Positions 8,776-17,384 of a stretch of DNA of 64,000 nucleotides are shown here, one piece after another. The DNA is taken from contig NZ_CP127247.1 in the NCBI RefSeq assembly GCF_030285785.1, forward strand, positions 2,813,501 to 2,877,500, written 5' to 3'. Every line of letters starts with the position of its first letter. Positions within the stretch are counted from its first letter, which is position 1. The notes beneath the pieces are model-generated. The model saw nothing but the letters and a program-made list of their open reading frames with translations, searched no databases and was not told the DNA's origin. A program made the position numbers and the translations under genes. This stretch comes from Parasedimentitalea psychrophila (GTDB taxonomy: Bacteria > Pseudomonadota > Alphaproteobacteria > Rhodobacterales > Rhodobacteraceae).

Positions 8776-8819
8776 TTGACAATAAGTTAGCCATGGCTAA
8801 TTAAGTTAGCCAAGGATAA
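8776..8819 (+). promoter_or_regulatory. Promoter with a double MntR-like operator
   Basis: TTGACA at 8776-8781 and TAATTA at 8798-8803 (16 bp apart) form a plausible promoter for the peroxidase operon. A perfect 14-bp palindrome, TTAGCCATGGCTAA (8787-8800), lies between the two promoter boxes. A second imperfect copy, TTAGCCAAGGATAA (8806-8819), follows immediately. The half-site TTAGCC is like that of DtxR-type boxes. That MntR binds here is an inference from position and symmetry. Confidence 0.65.
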
Positions 8820-8833
8820 CTTTTGGACACGCA

Positions 8834-10687
8834 ATGAAACGATTTTTGACCACAACTGTTTTGTGCCTGCTGCCCGTGACGGCACAGGCCACCGCGCTTG
8901 AAGACGCTCCTTGGGCCCCTCGTGCCGCCGCATATCGTCTGACATTGTTTTTGGGAAATCTTGATCCGTTGCCATGGGGCAAGCTGGAAAACAGCTGGAC
9001 CGCTCCTGTCACCGGCAGCGCACCCAATGTGTCTGCAATGTCCAAGATGTCTGACGCCGAGGCCTCCGCGGTCACATTGGCTGTTGAAAACCAGGACCGC
9101 CACGCGCTGTTCATGGCTGCGACTGATGTGGTGGAAAACGGGATTTTACAATTCCTCGCAGCAGCGAATGATGCGCTTGGCACGGCAGACGCGGCACAAA
9201 ACGTTGCCCGCGCCGAGGCCCTGTACCGTGCATTCGCCGATGGCATTCAGGCAGGCGATCGCGCTGGCTTTCGCACCCTTGGGCGGGCTTGGTTAACCCT
9301 GAATTCAGCCGTGGGAAGTGCCGGGCTATCGCAATCCGGGGCACCTGATCCCGACCGTGAAGCCTTTACTGAGGCACGTGAGGTGATTGAGACATATCTG
9401 CGCGACAACTTTACAGCTGCCAATATCGCGCCACGCGCCAAACTAACTTCTGTGCCCGAGACCATTGTCCAGTCAGGGGCACAGATTGATGTCCCGGTTT
9501 CGCTCCCTCCTGGATCTGACATCGCCGATCAGCGCGAATTCCCCCGTCTGGTACTGCAATTCGAAGAAGCGGGCCTTGATGAGGCTGACATGCCGCTGGT
9601 TGCCTATGGCGATATGCTGTTTGACAGCCCGCAGATTTTCGGCGGACCGGCGCGCGACTTGGGCATCTCTTGTTCTACCTGTCACAACCGATCTGACGTG
9701 AACCGTGATTTTTTCATTCCCGGCCTCAGCAGCCATGCGGGCGGGATGGATGTGGACGGGTCGTTCTTTAACCCGATGTTCAATGACCGCACCGATGACC
9801 ACCTTGATACGCCATCCTTGCGCGGCATCCGCTTTACTGGCCCATATGGCCGCGATGGGCGCGAAGCCAGCCTGCGCGATTTCACCCGCAACGTGATCGT
9901 CACCGAATTTGCAGGCGAGGAACCGACACCGTTTCAACTAGATGCTTTGCTGGCTTACATGCGTCAGTTTGATTTCCTGCCCAACCCGCAGATTGATCGA
10001 GCAGGGAGATTGACCGATCAAGCCTCTGACGCTGCAAAGCGGGGTGAAGTGCTGTTCAGCACACCTTTTGATGGCCTGAACGGTCGTGCTTGCGCCACAT
10101 GCCACACGCCGGATCGCAGCTTTCGCGATGGTCAAACCTATGACATCGGAACCTCTGAAGCACCGTTTGAGGGCGGCACAGTAACACAGCTTGAAACCCC
10201 GACGCTGCGCAACATCAACTTCTCAGCTCCCTATATGCATGATGGTAGCCTGCCGACACTTGGTCGTGTGGTGGAGTGGTTCAATGACAGCAAATCCCTC
10301 AACCTTGATGCCGAAGAACGGGCCGATCTGACCGCTTACCTAGAGGCCGTTGGCGATGGCCAGGACCCCTACCAGGTGTTTGAAGGTCGCGAGAGCACTT
10401 TCCGTCTCGCCTTTGATGAGCTCACCACTTTTGCCTCGACCCTAAACACGCTTATCCCAATGCAGGACGCTGAAAACATTTCGCTATTGGTAGATACCGT
10501 TGCACCTGATTTGGCGGCTGACGCCTCGGTCATGGTCAATCAAGCAGCCAAACCGGATGTATATCGATTGTCTGCGCATCTGCGGGCCGTGGGCGATGCC
10601 AGTGCCGCTGGCAACTGGGGCGACGCCGCCACCGCGTGGGAGTCCTTCAAAGCCCTGCAATCTAAAATCAATGAAGGGATGTACTAA
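8834..10687 (+). CDS. Exported di-heme cytochrome c peroxidase (MauG/CcpA-like) with an extra N-terminal domain
   Basis: A 617-residue protein with a Sec signal peptide (first ~20 residues, ending TAQATA) that places it in the periplasm. Two c-type haem sites are visible: CSTCH at residues 280-284 and CATCH at 420-424. The segment TPTLRNINFSAPYMHDGS near 455-472 is typical of the peroxidase C-terminal domain. Bacterial di-heme peroxidases reduce H2O2 or oxidise a protein or metal substrate. Ordinary members have about 330-400 residues; here about 240 residues of unknown fold precede the first haem. It opens the operon and overlaps the next gene by one base (TAATG). The link to MntR suggests a role in oxidising or mobilising a metal, which is an inference. 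Confidence 0.87.
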   Translation: MKRFLTTTVLCLLPVTAQATALEDAPWAPRAAAYRLTLFLGNLDPLPWGKLENSWTAPVTGSAPNVSAMSKMSDAEASAVTLAVENQDRHALFMAATDVVENGILQFLAAANDALGTADAAQNVARAEALYRAFADGIQAGDRAGFRTLGRAWLTLNSAVGSAGLSQSGAPDPDREAFTEAREVIETYLRDNFTAANIAPRAKLTSVPETIVQSGAQIDVPVSLPPGSDIADQREFPRLVLQFEEAGLDEADMPLVAYGDMLFDSPQIFGGPARDLGISCSTCHNRSDVNRDFFIPGLSSHAGGMDVDGSFFNPMFNDRTDDHLDTPSLRGIRFTGPYGRDGREASLRDFTRNVIVTEFAGEEPTPFQLDALLAYMRQFDFLPNPQIDRAGRLTDQASDAAKRGEVLFSTPFDGLNGRACATCHTPDRSFRDGQTYDIGTSEAPFEGGTVTQLETPTLRNINFSAPYMHDGSLPTLGRVVEWFNDSKSLNLDAEERADLTAYLEAVGDGQDPYQVFEGRESTFRLAFDELTTFASTLNTLIPMQDAENISLLVDTVAPDLAADASVMVNQAAKPDVYRLSAHLRAVGDASAAGNWGDAATAWESFKALQSKINEGMY

Positions 10688-11547
10688 TGCTGAGCCGTCG
10701 CACATTACTTGCATCGATCACCGCGCTCGCGCTCACCACATCGAGTGCGCTCGCCCAAGACACCCTGAAAATTGCATTCATCCCGCAAGAAAACCCCGAA
10801 AAACTATTGGGGGATATTGATGTCATCACCACATGGATGGGCGAACAACTGGGTGTGCCAGTTCAGGGTTTTGTGACCTTTGACCACGCTGCCGCTGTTG
10901 AAGCATTGCGCAATGGCGACGCTGATATCTCGTTCATGGGGGCACTGCCATTTGTGCTGGCCGAAGCCCAAATCGGGGCGGAACCACTGGTGTCAGAGGT
11001 CTACCGGGGCTATCCGAGCTACGCGGGTCGGATTTTTGTGCGCAAGGACAGCGGCATCGAAACGCTTGCTGACCTGCAAGGGCGCGACATTGCGTTTGCC
11101 GATCCCGTGTCAGAGTCTGGATATCTGTATCCACTTGATTTGTTTGTCGAGGACGGCTTGTTCACAGGCACCCAAGGGGCGGCGGAGTTCTTTGGCAACA
11201 GCTTCTTTGCTGGTGGTTATCAGCAAGCGATGCAGGCGATGGCAAACGGTCTTGTTGATGCGGCAGGGGCCAGTCAATATGCCGATATGCTCTTGTCTCC
11301 AGAGCAACAGACCGAAATCAAGGTGATTGGTGAATCCGTGCAAATCCCCAGTCATGCGATCATTGCGCGCCCAGACTTGGCTGCAGAGATGAAAGTCAGG
11401 TTCACGGATATGATGCTGACGCTAAACGCCCCAGAGAACGGTCACTTTTTGGCGTATCTTTATGGCCCGGATGGCTATGTCGTCGCCGATGTCGCGGCCT
11501 ATGATGGCGTACGGGATATAGCACGAAAATACGGATTGCTCGAATGA
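10687..11547 (+). CDS. PhnD-like periplasmic substrate-binding protein
   Basis: A 286-residue binding protein with a signal peptide (SRRTLLASITALALTTSSAL, cleavage near AQD) and the PhnD/phosphate-phosphite-phosphonate fold. Visible family marks are IAFIPQENPEKL near the N-terminus, LRNGDADISFMGALPFVLA (about 75-95), VRKDSGIETLADLQGRDIAF and SESGYLYPLDL. It delivers ligand to the ABC permease encoded 770 bp downstream. PhnD-like proteins are often annotated as phosphonate-binding, but no phosphonate gene is nearby, and the MntR-like operator and peroxidase argue for a metal or metal complex. Start and stop overlap both neighbours, so translation is coupled. Confidence 0.85.
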   Translation: MLSRRTLLASITALALTTSSALAQDTLKIAFIPQENPEKLLGDIDVITTWMGEQLGVPVQGFVTFDHAAAVEALRNGDADISFMGALPFVLAEAQIGAEPLVSEVYRGYPSYAGRIFVRKDSGIETLADLQGRDIAFADPVSESGYLYPLDLFVEDGLFTGTQGAAEFFGNSFFAGGYQQAMQAMANGLVDAAGASQYADMLLSPEQQTEIKVIGESVQIPSHAIIARPDLAAEMKVRFTDMMLTLNAPENGHFLAYLYGPDGYVVADVAAYDGVRDIARKYGLLE

Positions 11548-12314
11548 CCGCATGCCTGTCTCTTTGTGGTGTTTCCCATGAATTTGACGGCGTTGCCGCG
11601 TTGAGCAACATCAACCTTTCTGTGTCCGAAGGCGAATGCATTGCATTGCTTGGGCCATCGGGCGCAGGGAAGTCCACATTGCTGGGGTTGCTGGATCGCC
11701 GCTTAAAGCTGGGTTTTGGCGAGGCTCAGGTTCTGAATAAATCCCTTAAAAAAGGCCAACGTATCACGCGTAAGGATCGCTCTGATGTTGGGTTTGTCTT
11801 TCAGGAGTTCGCCCTGCTGGACCGCGTGAGCGTGTACCAAAATGTCATGAATGGCCGTATGGGGCACACGCGACGTTGGCCCTCTCTTTGGGGCTGGTTT
11901 GAGACCCAGGATCATCTGATTGTTGCACGTGCTTTGGCTGATGTTGGCCTATCTGATTTTGCAGATAGGCGTGCGGATCAGCTTTCTGGCGGGCAACGTC
12001 AGCGCGTTGCAATCGCACGCTGTCTTGCACAAGAACCACGCCTGATCTTGGCCGATGAACCCGTTAGCAATCTTGACCCGTCGCGGGCTGAAAAATTGCT
12101 AGACCTAATTACATCACGCGTTCAAGAGGATGGGATGACCGTCATTTTCAGCTCTCATCAACCTCAACTTGCGCAGCGTTTTGCAGACCGTGTCATTGGG
12201 CTGCGCGATGGTAAAATCATGTTTGATAACCCCGCAGCACAGCTTACCCAGAAAGACGTCGCCCAGCTCTATGATGGTTTTCACCCAGAAACTGATCTGC
12301 GTGTGGTCAACTGA
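11544..12314 (+). CDS. ABC transporter ATP-binding protein (PhnC-like)
   Basis: A 256-residue cytoplasmic ATPase that powers the importer. Walker A is GPSGAGKST at 37-45, the signature is LSGGQRQRVAIAR near 150, Walker B is LILADEPVSNLDP and the switch His is in FSSHQPQ. The length and the early QEFALLDRVSVYQNV stretch fit the PhnC branch. It overlaps the binding-protein gene by four bases (ATGA) and the permease gene by one base (TGATG), the arrangement of a tight operon. Confidence 0.92.
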   Translation: MTACLSLCGVSHEFDGVAALSNINLSVSEGECIALLGPSGAGKSTLLGLLDRRLKLGFGEAQVLNKSLKKGQRITRKDRSDVGFVFQEFALLDRVSVYQNVMNGRMGHTRRWPSLWGWFETQDHLIVARALADVGLSDFADRRADQLSGGQRQRVAIARCLAQEPRLILADEPVSNLDPSRAEKLLDLITSRVQEDGMTVIFSSHQPQLAQRFADRVIGLRDGKIMFDNPAAQLTQKDVAQLYDGFHPETDLRVVN

Positions 12315-13057
12315 TGACACGGAACTTGATCTGGATACTGATCGGTGGGGCCGTAATCTGGGCTGGACTCAGCGCAGATATCAGCACTGACAAACTCTCG
12401 TCAGCCGCGCCACGTCTGGCGGATTTTCTGGCACGTATGTTCCCCCCGGACTGGAGCGTCTGGCCCGAAATCCTGAAAGGTTTGCTTGAATCCCTGCGCA
12501 TTGCAATCCTTGGCACATTCTTCTCGGTGATCTTGTCCGCGGGCCTTGCGGTGCTGGCTTCGGAAAAACTGTTCCCCCACCTGGTCTGGCGTCCCGTGCG
12601 CGCTTTTCTTGCGATGATCCGGGCGATTCCTCTCATTGTGGTTGCGATGTTGATGGTGGGGTCTGTTGGTTTGGGACCACTGCCAGGCATTTTAGCAATC
12701 ACATTCCATGCGACCGGTATGCTGGCCAAATTCTATGCCGAAGCGATCGACAATGTCGCCTCGGCTCCCGTCGCAGCCCTGGAAAGCGCTGGTGCCTCTC
12801 GTGCGCAACAGCTGCGTTGGGGGATTTGGCCGCAAATGGCTCCGGTTATCCTGCGTGATACCATTTTCCGCTTTGAGCTAAATTTACGTGAAAGCTTGGT
12901 CTTGGGGATCGTTGGTGCAGGAGGGATTGGTTTGTATGTCCAAACTTACGTACGCTCCTTCCAATATGATAAAGCAGCAGCCGTGACCCTCGCGATTGTT
13001 ATTCTGGTCCTGATTTCAGAATTGGTTGCAGTGATAGTGCAGCGAAGGTTTTCCTAG
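12314..13057 (+). CDS. ABC transporter permease (PhnE-like)
   Basis: A 247-residue inner-membrane permease, about six helices. The EAA loop that docks on the ATPase is visible as ALESAGASRAQQLRWGIWPQ (about 152-171). PhnE proteins are usually 260-290 residues, so this is on the short side but complete. It closes the peroxidase/PhnD/PhnC/PhnE-like operon. No terminator hairpin is obvious after it; a repeat remnant and an IS91-like element follow at once. Confidence 0.88.
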   Translation: MTRNLIWILIGGAVIWAGLSADISTDKLSSAAPRLADFLARMFPPDWSVWPEILKGLLESLRIAILGTFFSVILSAGLAVLASEKLFPHLVWRPVRAFLAMIRAIPLIVVAMLMVGSVGLGPLPGILAITFHATGMLAKFYAEAIDNVASAPVAALESAGASRAQQLRWGIWPQMAPVILRDTIFRFELNLRESLVLGIVGAGGIGLYVQTYVRSFQYDKAAAVTLAIVILVLISELVAVIVQRRFS

Positions 13058-13084
13058 TTCTATTTGGCATGTGCGCATCAGTCG

Positions 13085-13159
13085 TAGATTGAAAGTAACC
13101 ATAGCTCAGCCCCTTTGCGCAAAGCTGCCGTTAATACAGATCGCATCAAAGGTCCGCAA
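13085..13159. repeat. Degenerate intergenic repeat next to IS91-like copy A
   Basis: CCCTTTGCGCAAAGCTGCCG followed by ATCGCATCAAAGGTCCGCAAT resembles module B and the CTGCCGTTA part of other copies. The IS91-like element begins directly after it, at 13160. Confidence 0.45.
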
Positions 13160-13497
13160 TCCTGAAGGTTTTTCGATGCGGGGCGCGGCGTGACAGCTGC
13201 CTCCAAATGATGGCGTCCCGCGTTGACAAACCTCGGAAGGAGGAAGCCGCGGGGGGCTGGGTGATGCCTATGGGGAAAGAGCGATGCGGATGGGTTCTAC
13301 GGCTGGAAGTGGCCGACACTTTGGTAGAACGATTGAGCCTTTGGTGCCGGATGGAACGTCAGTGCCCCCCAGATAAAGGTGTCGCTCGAACTTGTGCGGG
13401 TGGGTTCGTGTGCGCATTGGGATGCGAGGCACAGACCGTTTAGTCCGGGCCCTGAGATGGAACCAGAAAGGTATCGTCCAATGGAATGGGCGATTTG

Positions 13498-14691
13498 TCA
13501 TGCGGCCTGCTCCCTCGGTGGTGCCCTCGATCTTGGTTGTTGCCCGCGGCGGAATATCTCGACAATGCGCATCGGTCCGCCACAGCAAGGGCACGGCTCC
13601 CGTAGAGTGAGAGGGATAATCTCGGCGCTTTGCTGGACCTCCTGGTCAGGCGGCTCCACCTCAAGCAGGGCGCGTATCCTGGCGATGTTGGCCTTGCGGG
13701 TCGAGCTGGCCAGCAAGCCATAGTGACGGATGCGGTGGAAGCCGTCGGGTAGGACATGGATCAGGAAGCGGCGTATGAACTCGCCGGTGGAGAGGCGCAT
13801 GACCCTCTGCCGGTTGCTATTCTTGATGCGATAGTCTTTCCAGTGGAAGGTCACGGCCTCGGCGTCTGCGTTGACCAAGCGGGAGTTCGATATGGCGACA
13901 CGATGCGTATAGTGGCTGAGATAGGCCAGTACCGCCTCTGGCCCACCAAAGGGCAGTTTGGCATAGACTACCCATTCGGATTTGCGGAACGGGGCGAGCC
14001 AAGTAGCAAACGTGTCAGCCTTTGCCAACCCACCCAGATCCCCGAAGAAGCTCAGTTCGCCTGCGTTATGGAGGGCCATCAATCCTTCGATAAAGAGGCG
14101 GCGGAACAGCCTGGACAGCACCCGCACATGCAGAAAGAACCCCGGTCTGCATTTGATCCAGCCTACGCCATCCGGCAACAGGCCGCCGCCGGGCACGATC
14201 ATATGCACATGGGGATGATGTGTTAGTGCTGATCCCCAAGTGTGCAGCACGCTTGTCATACCAACGCGTGCGCCGAGGCGCTTGGGATCGGCCGCGATGG
14301 TCATTACCGTTTGGGCGGACGCCTTGAACAGCAGGCTATAGACTGCCTTCTTATTCCAATATGCGATGCGGGCAATCTCGGCAGGCAGGGTGAAGACGAC
14401 ATGGAAATACTCTACCGGCAACAGGTCCTCAGCACGCGCCGCCATCCAGTCCCGTGCGGCTGGCCCCTGGCACTTCGGGCAATGCCTGTTTTTGCAGGAG
14501 TTATAGGCAATATGGCCGTGGTCGCATTTGGTGCAAGCCGCCACATGGCCACCGAGCGCCTCGGTCCGGCAGGCCTCTATCGCCGACATCACCTTAAGTT
14601 GGCTGAGGCTGATATGCCCAGCATTGGCCTGCCGCCATGCGGGACCGTACTTTCGAAAAATATCAGCAATCTCCAGCTTCGAACGAGACAC
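13498..14691 (-). CDS. IS91-family (Y2, HUH) transposase, copy A
   Basis: A 397-residue rolling-circle transposase. An N-terminal zinc-binding part (CTKCDHG, CKNRHCPKCQG, about 50-75) is followed by the HUH metal site HHPHVHMIV (about 155-165) and the tyrosine motif YLSHYTHRVAIS (about 262-275) with two Tyr four residues apart. A CPCCGGPM zinc knuckle sits near the C-terminus. The protein nicks DNA at the element end and stays bound to it. It starts 12 bases after the recombinase stop, so the two are one operon. Identical to the copy at 21877. Confidence 0.93.
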   Translation of the reverse strand: MSRSKLEIADIFRKYGPAWRQANAGHISLSQLKVMSAIEACRTEALGGHVAACTKCDHGHIAYNSCKNRHCPKCQGPAARDWMAARAEDLLPVEYFHVVFTLPAEIARIAYWNKKAVYSLLFKASAQTVMTIAADPKRLGARVGMTSVLHTWGSALTHHPHVHMIVPGGGLLPDGVGWIKCRPGFFLHVRVLSRLFRRLFIEGLMALHNAGELSFFGDLGGLAKADTFATWLAPFRKSEWVVYAKLPFGGPEAVLAYLSHYTHRVAISNSRLVNADAEAVTFHWKDYRIKNSNRQRVMRLSTGEFIRRFLIHVLPDGFHRIRHYGLLASSTRKANIARIRALLEVEPPDQEVQQSAEIIPLTLREPCPCCGGPMRIVEIFRRGQQPRSRAPPREQAA

Positions 14692-14703
14692 CGGCCCCGA
14701 GCG

Positions 14704-15591
14704 TCACTCCAACCCTCGTCGGAGCGTGTGATCCTGCAACTGTTTGAGGTTGTCGAACGGGCTGACCGTATTGCGGATCGTCTTAGTGGCGACGTGGGTG
14801 TAGCGCGCTGTCGTGCTCAGCTTGGAATGACCCAACAGGACCTGGATCACCCGCACATCGGTATTGGCCTCCAGCAGATGGGTCGCAAAACTATGCCGCA
14901 GAGTATGCAGTGTCGCCGGTTTGTTGATCCCCGCCATGTGCTTTGCCGAGGTGAAGGCGCGATTGAGCTGGCGTGGTGACAGCGGATTGATCTTGGGTTT
15001 TCCGGGAAATAGCCAGCCCTCGGGTCGTGCCTCAAGCCAATAGTCCCGCAGCAGTTCCAAAAGCCTTCGCGACAGCATCGCCTTACGGTCTTTGCCATTC
15101 TTGCCCTCGTCGACATGGATCAACATCCGGTCGCTGTCGATGTCGGCCACTTTGAGGTGGCAAACTTCGGACGCCCGCAACCCAGCGCCATAGCTAATGC
15201 CCAAAGCAGCCCGATACTTGAGGCCAGGACCAGGAACGGCTGTCAGCAGATCGGATACCTCCTCGACGCTGAGCACAACGGGCAGTTTATTCGGTTTGCG
15301 TCGGAACTGCATGTATCGCTTCATCTCTTCGCGCCCGCAGGTCACGCCGAAAAATAGTCTGAGCGAGACGATCCGGGTGTTGAAGGTCGTCGTCGAAACG
15401 TCAGTGTCTGTCATGTGCAACTGATAGGCGCGCAACTCATCTGGTGTTGCGGTATCAGGCGAGCGGCCAAGGAAAGCCGCAAAATGTTTAATCGCACGGA
15501 TATGCCCTTTCTGCGTCAACTCCTTCAGTCCGCGAATGCGCATATCCTCGATCATCCGCGCTCGCAGCGACGTTGTCTTCTCCTCTTTCAT
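14704..15591 (-). CDS. Tyrosine recombinase carried by the IS91-like element, copy A
   Basis: A 295-residue integrase with a SAM-like core-binding domain (about 15-95) and catalytic residues Arg in YGAGLRASEV, Lys in DEGKNGKDR, HxxR in HTLRHSFATH, His in LLGHSK and Tyr in TTARYTHV. The ATG at 15591 is chosen because AGGAGG lies seven bases upstream; the longer frame to 15699 lacks such a site. Several IS91-type elements carry such a gene, perhaps to resolve circular forms. Identical to the copy at 23083. Confidence 0.9.
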   Translation of the reverse strand: MKEEKTTSLRARMIEDMRIRGLKELTQKGHIRAIKHFAAFLGRSPDTATPDELRAYQLHMTDTDVSTTTFNTRIVSLRLFFGVTCGREEMKRYMQFRRKPNKLPVVLSVEEVSDLLTAVPGPGLKYRAALGISYGAGLRASEVCHLKVADIDSDRMLIHVDEGKNGKDRKAMLSRRLLELLRDYWLEARPEGWLFPGKPKINPLSPRQLNRAFTSAKHMAGINKPATLHTLRHSFATHLLEANTDVRVIQVLLGHSKLSTTARYTHVATKTIRNTVSPFDNLKQLQDHTLRRGLE

Positions 15592-15726
15592 GGAAGCCTC
15601 CTGTCTAAAGATTGAGAAGGCCCAATCGTCGAACAGGTTCGTCAGAATACAAAATGCACAGATTTTGCGTAGGTGTGGAACGCTCAACACGAGCGCCATT
15701 GCCGCGAGAGCGGCTTAGTCCTTCCG

Positions 15727-16082
15727 ACCTTCGTGACGCCGGTAAGCTCTCCTAGTTTCGGGTTTTCGCAGATGCAGCGAGTGGCGGATATGGCCGCAGC
15801 CTGGCCCGTGCTGCACATCGTCTTGAAGGTCCTCTGTGGATGGCTCCTGCATTGCAAGCGTTTTTCGGCGATTTCGGAGCGTTTTGTCAGTACAGTCGTC
15901 TGTCCGGCCTGTTTGTGCAGCACTTTCAAAATACTGCTGGCCCTGATGGTTTCCGCGAGCGAGGATCCAAACGGCTTAACGACCTCAAAGGGCCGGTGAC
16001 CTTCCCGGAGTGTCCTGGCTCTTGGTTGACTTGTGCCGCGTCATCACCTCATTCGTCTTGCATCTCGTGGCCGCCATGTCGC
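15727..16082. other. Region without a recognisable gene between IS91-like copy A and an IS110 transposase
   Basis: The first bases (ACCTTCGTGACG) resemble the repeat family. The rest has short frames on both strands that match nothing I know. The part next to 16083 is likely the non-coding end of the IS110-family element. Confidence 0.4.
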
Positions 16083-17108
16083 CTATGCGACTGGCTGCCT
16101 GTATTGCTGTCCTTTCGATAAAACTGCCCAGATCACTCGCGCTGACTTGTTGGCCATAGCAACCGTCGCAAGCCGGAACGGCTTTTGAGCGAGGATGTTC
16201 GCAGTCCAACGGTCTGCGCGCTCAGGATGGTTCCTTGCTTGCAGCGCGCGCGATGTCATCCCGACAACCAGTAGTTTTCGAAGGTATCTGTCGCCCATTT
16301 TCGTGATCTTTCCGAGCCTCTCTTTCCCACCACTGGATTTGTTGAGCGGGGTCAAGCCGAGCCATGCGGCGAGATCACGACCGGTTCTGAACTGGCTCCC
16401 GTCTCCAATTGTCGCCACCATCGCTGAGGCCGTGATTGGACCTATACCCGGTATACGCGTGAGGCGTCGGCAGTTTGCATCTAACAAAGCGTGTTGCTTG
16501 ATGAGCAGGGTATATCCTTCGATCCGCGCATTGAGCCCCAAAAGTTGATAGCACAGCGTTCCCAGAATACCGTTGGCTAGCTCGGGCATGTCAAATTGAT
16601 CCCCATCCATATGGCTTTGAGAAAAGCGTTTCACAGCTTCTACGCCTGTCGGCAGTACATGCCCAAACTCCCGCAGGACGCTACGGATCATGTTTACGAC
16701 TTGCGTTCTCTGCCGGACCACGAGGTCGCGGGAGCAATGCACTGCAAGGAATGCCTGTTGGTCCGTCGACTTTATCTCGACAAACCGCATCGAAGGCCGC
16801 CGAACTGCCTCGCATATCGCCTCGGCATCGGCATCGGCAGCGTCAGTCTTGCCCCGCTTCACATAAGGTTTGACATAAGCCGCGGGCATCAGTCGGACGT
16901 CATGGCCCAGTTTGCGCAGTTCTCGGCCCCAATGGTGTGCCGATCCGCACGCTTCCATGCCAACGGTGCAGGGTGGCAACGTCTCGAAGAACGCCAGCAG
17001 TTTCGCGCGCTTGATCTTCTTGTTGAAAACCTTGCGTCCGGTCTCGGATATCCCGTGAACCTGAAACACATCCTTGGCCAAATCCAGGCCTACTGTTTTT
17101 ACAGTCAT
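16083..17108 (-). CDS. IS110-family transposase (DEDD), intact
   Basis: A 341-residue transposase. The RuvC-like DEDD domain shows Asp in GLDLAKDVF, Glu in VGMEACGS and the Asp pair in GKTDAADADA. The C-terminal transposase_20 part has IPGIGPITASAMVATIG and the Ser-containing region LNKSSGGKERLGKITKMGD. The ATG is preceded by GAGAGGAGCCACCCA. IS110 elements move as circles, and some use an RNA from their non-coding end to choose the target. A shorter, damaged relative lies at 35984, and a more distant one at 53591. Confidence 0.92.
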   Translation of the reverse strand: MTVKTVGLDLAKDVFQVHGISETGRKVFNKKIKRAKLLAFFETLPPCTVGMEACGSAHHWGRELRKLGHDVRLMPAAYVKPYVKRGKTDAADADAEAICEAVRRPSMRFVEIKSTDQQAFLAVHCSRDLVVRQRTQVVNMIRSVLREFGHVLPTGVEAVKRFSQSHMDGDQFDMPELANGILGTLCYQLLGLNARIEGYTLLIKQHALLDANCRRLTRIPGIGPITASAMVATIGDGSQFRTGRDLAAWLGLTPLNKSSGGKERLGKITKMGDRYLRKLLVVGMTSRALQARNHPERADRWTANILAQKPFRLATVAMANKSARVIWAVLSKGQQYRQPVA

Positions 17109-17219
17109 TGGGTGGCTCCTCTCTCAGCAATACATGACAACTGCAGTATGGCGCATTGCGACACCGGATGAAGCAGGGGCCATCCACCTCATCCGCTATT
17201 GCGGCGATTGGTTTCGGTG

Positions 17220-17384
17220 CCAGGTCTGCTATGGGCTGACTGCTGCCGTTAGACGCGGTCACCACCAACGGCAGCTAAGCGCAGTTTTTGACCTTTGCAA
17301 AGTTGGCCCCCAGGACGCGCCGACATGTCACGAACGGCCTATTGCGGGCCTTCGTGGACGGCGCAGCGAATGGCAGAATAGAAC
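17220..17384. repeat. Intergenic repeat, modules C (part) and B
   Basis: GGGCTGACTGCTGCCGTTAG is followed by CACCACCAACGGCAGCTAAG, ACCTTTGCAAAGTT (17291-17304), CGCGCCGACATGTCACGAAC and GGCCTATTGCGGGCCTTCG. The same order and spacing occur near 62829-62950. IS30 copy 2 is inserted at its right edge. Confidence 0.65.

Larger units (their letters stand above)
13160..15726 (-). mobile_element. IS91-like element with a tyrosine recombinase, copy A
   Basis: The 2567 bp between TCCTGAAGG at 13160 and CCTTCCG at 15726 appear identical to 21539-24105; outside these limits the two sites differ. It encodes a Y2/HUH transposase and a tyrosine recombinase in one transcription direction, with about 340 bp of non-coding DNA beyond the transposase. 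There are no inverted repeats and no target duplication, as expected for rolling-circle IS91 elements. The shared limits are inferred from where the copies diverge, so the true termini could lie a few bases inside. Confidence 0.85.

Noticed and set aside
8722-8794. Longer MntR start at 8794
   Set aside because: It would begin inside the operator palindrome and add residues with no family resemblance; ATG 8722 gives a normal 150-residue protein.
10687-13057. Naming the importer phnCDE (phosphonate transport)
   Set aside because: The family resemblance is real, but there is no phosphonate gene, and the MntR-like promoter and peroxidase partner point elsewhere. The symbols would mislead.
13756-15615. 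Open frames on the plus strand antisense to the IS91-like genes, and the same in copy B
   Set aside because: They are shadows of the transposase and recombinase frames and carry no independent coding signal.
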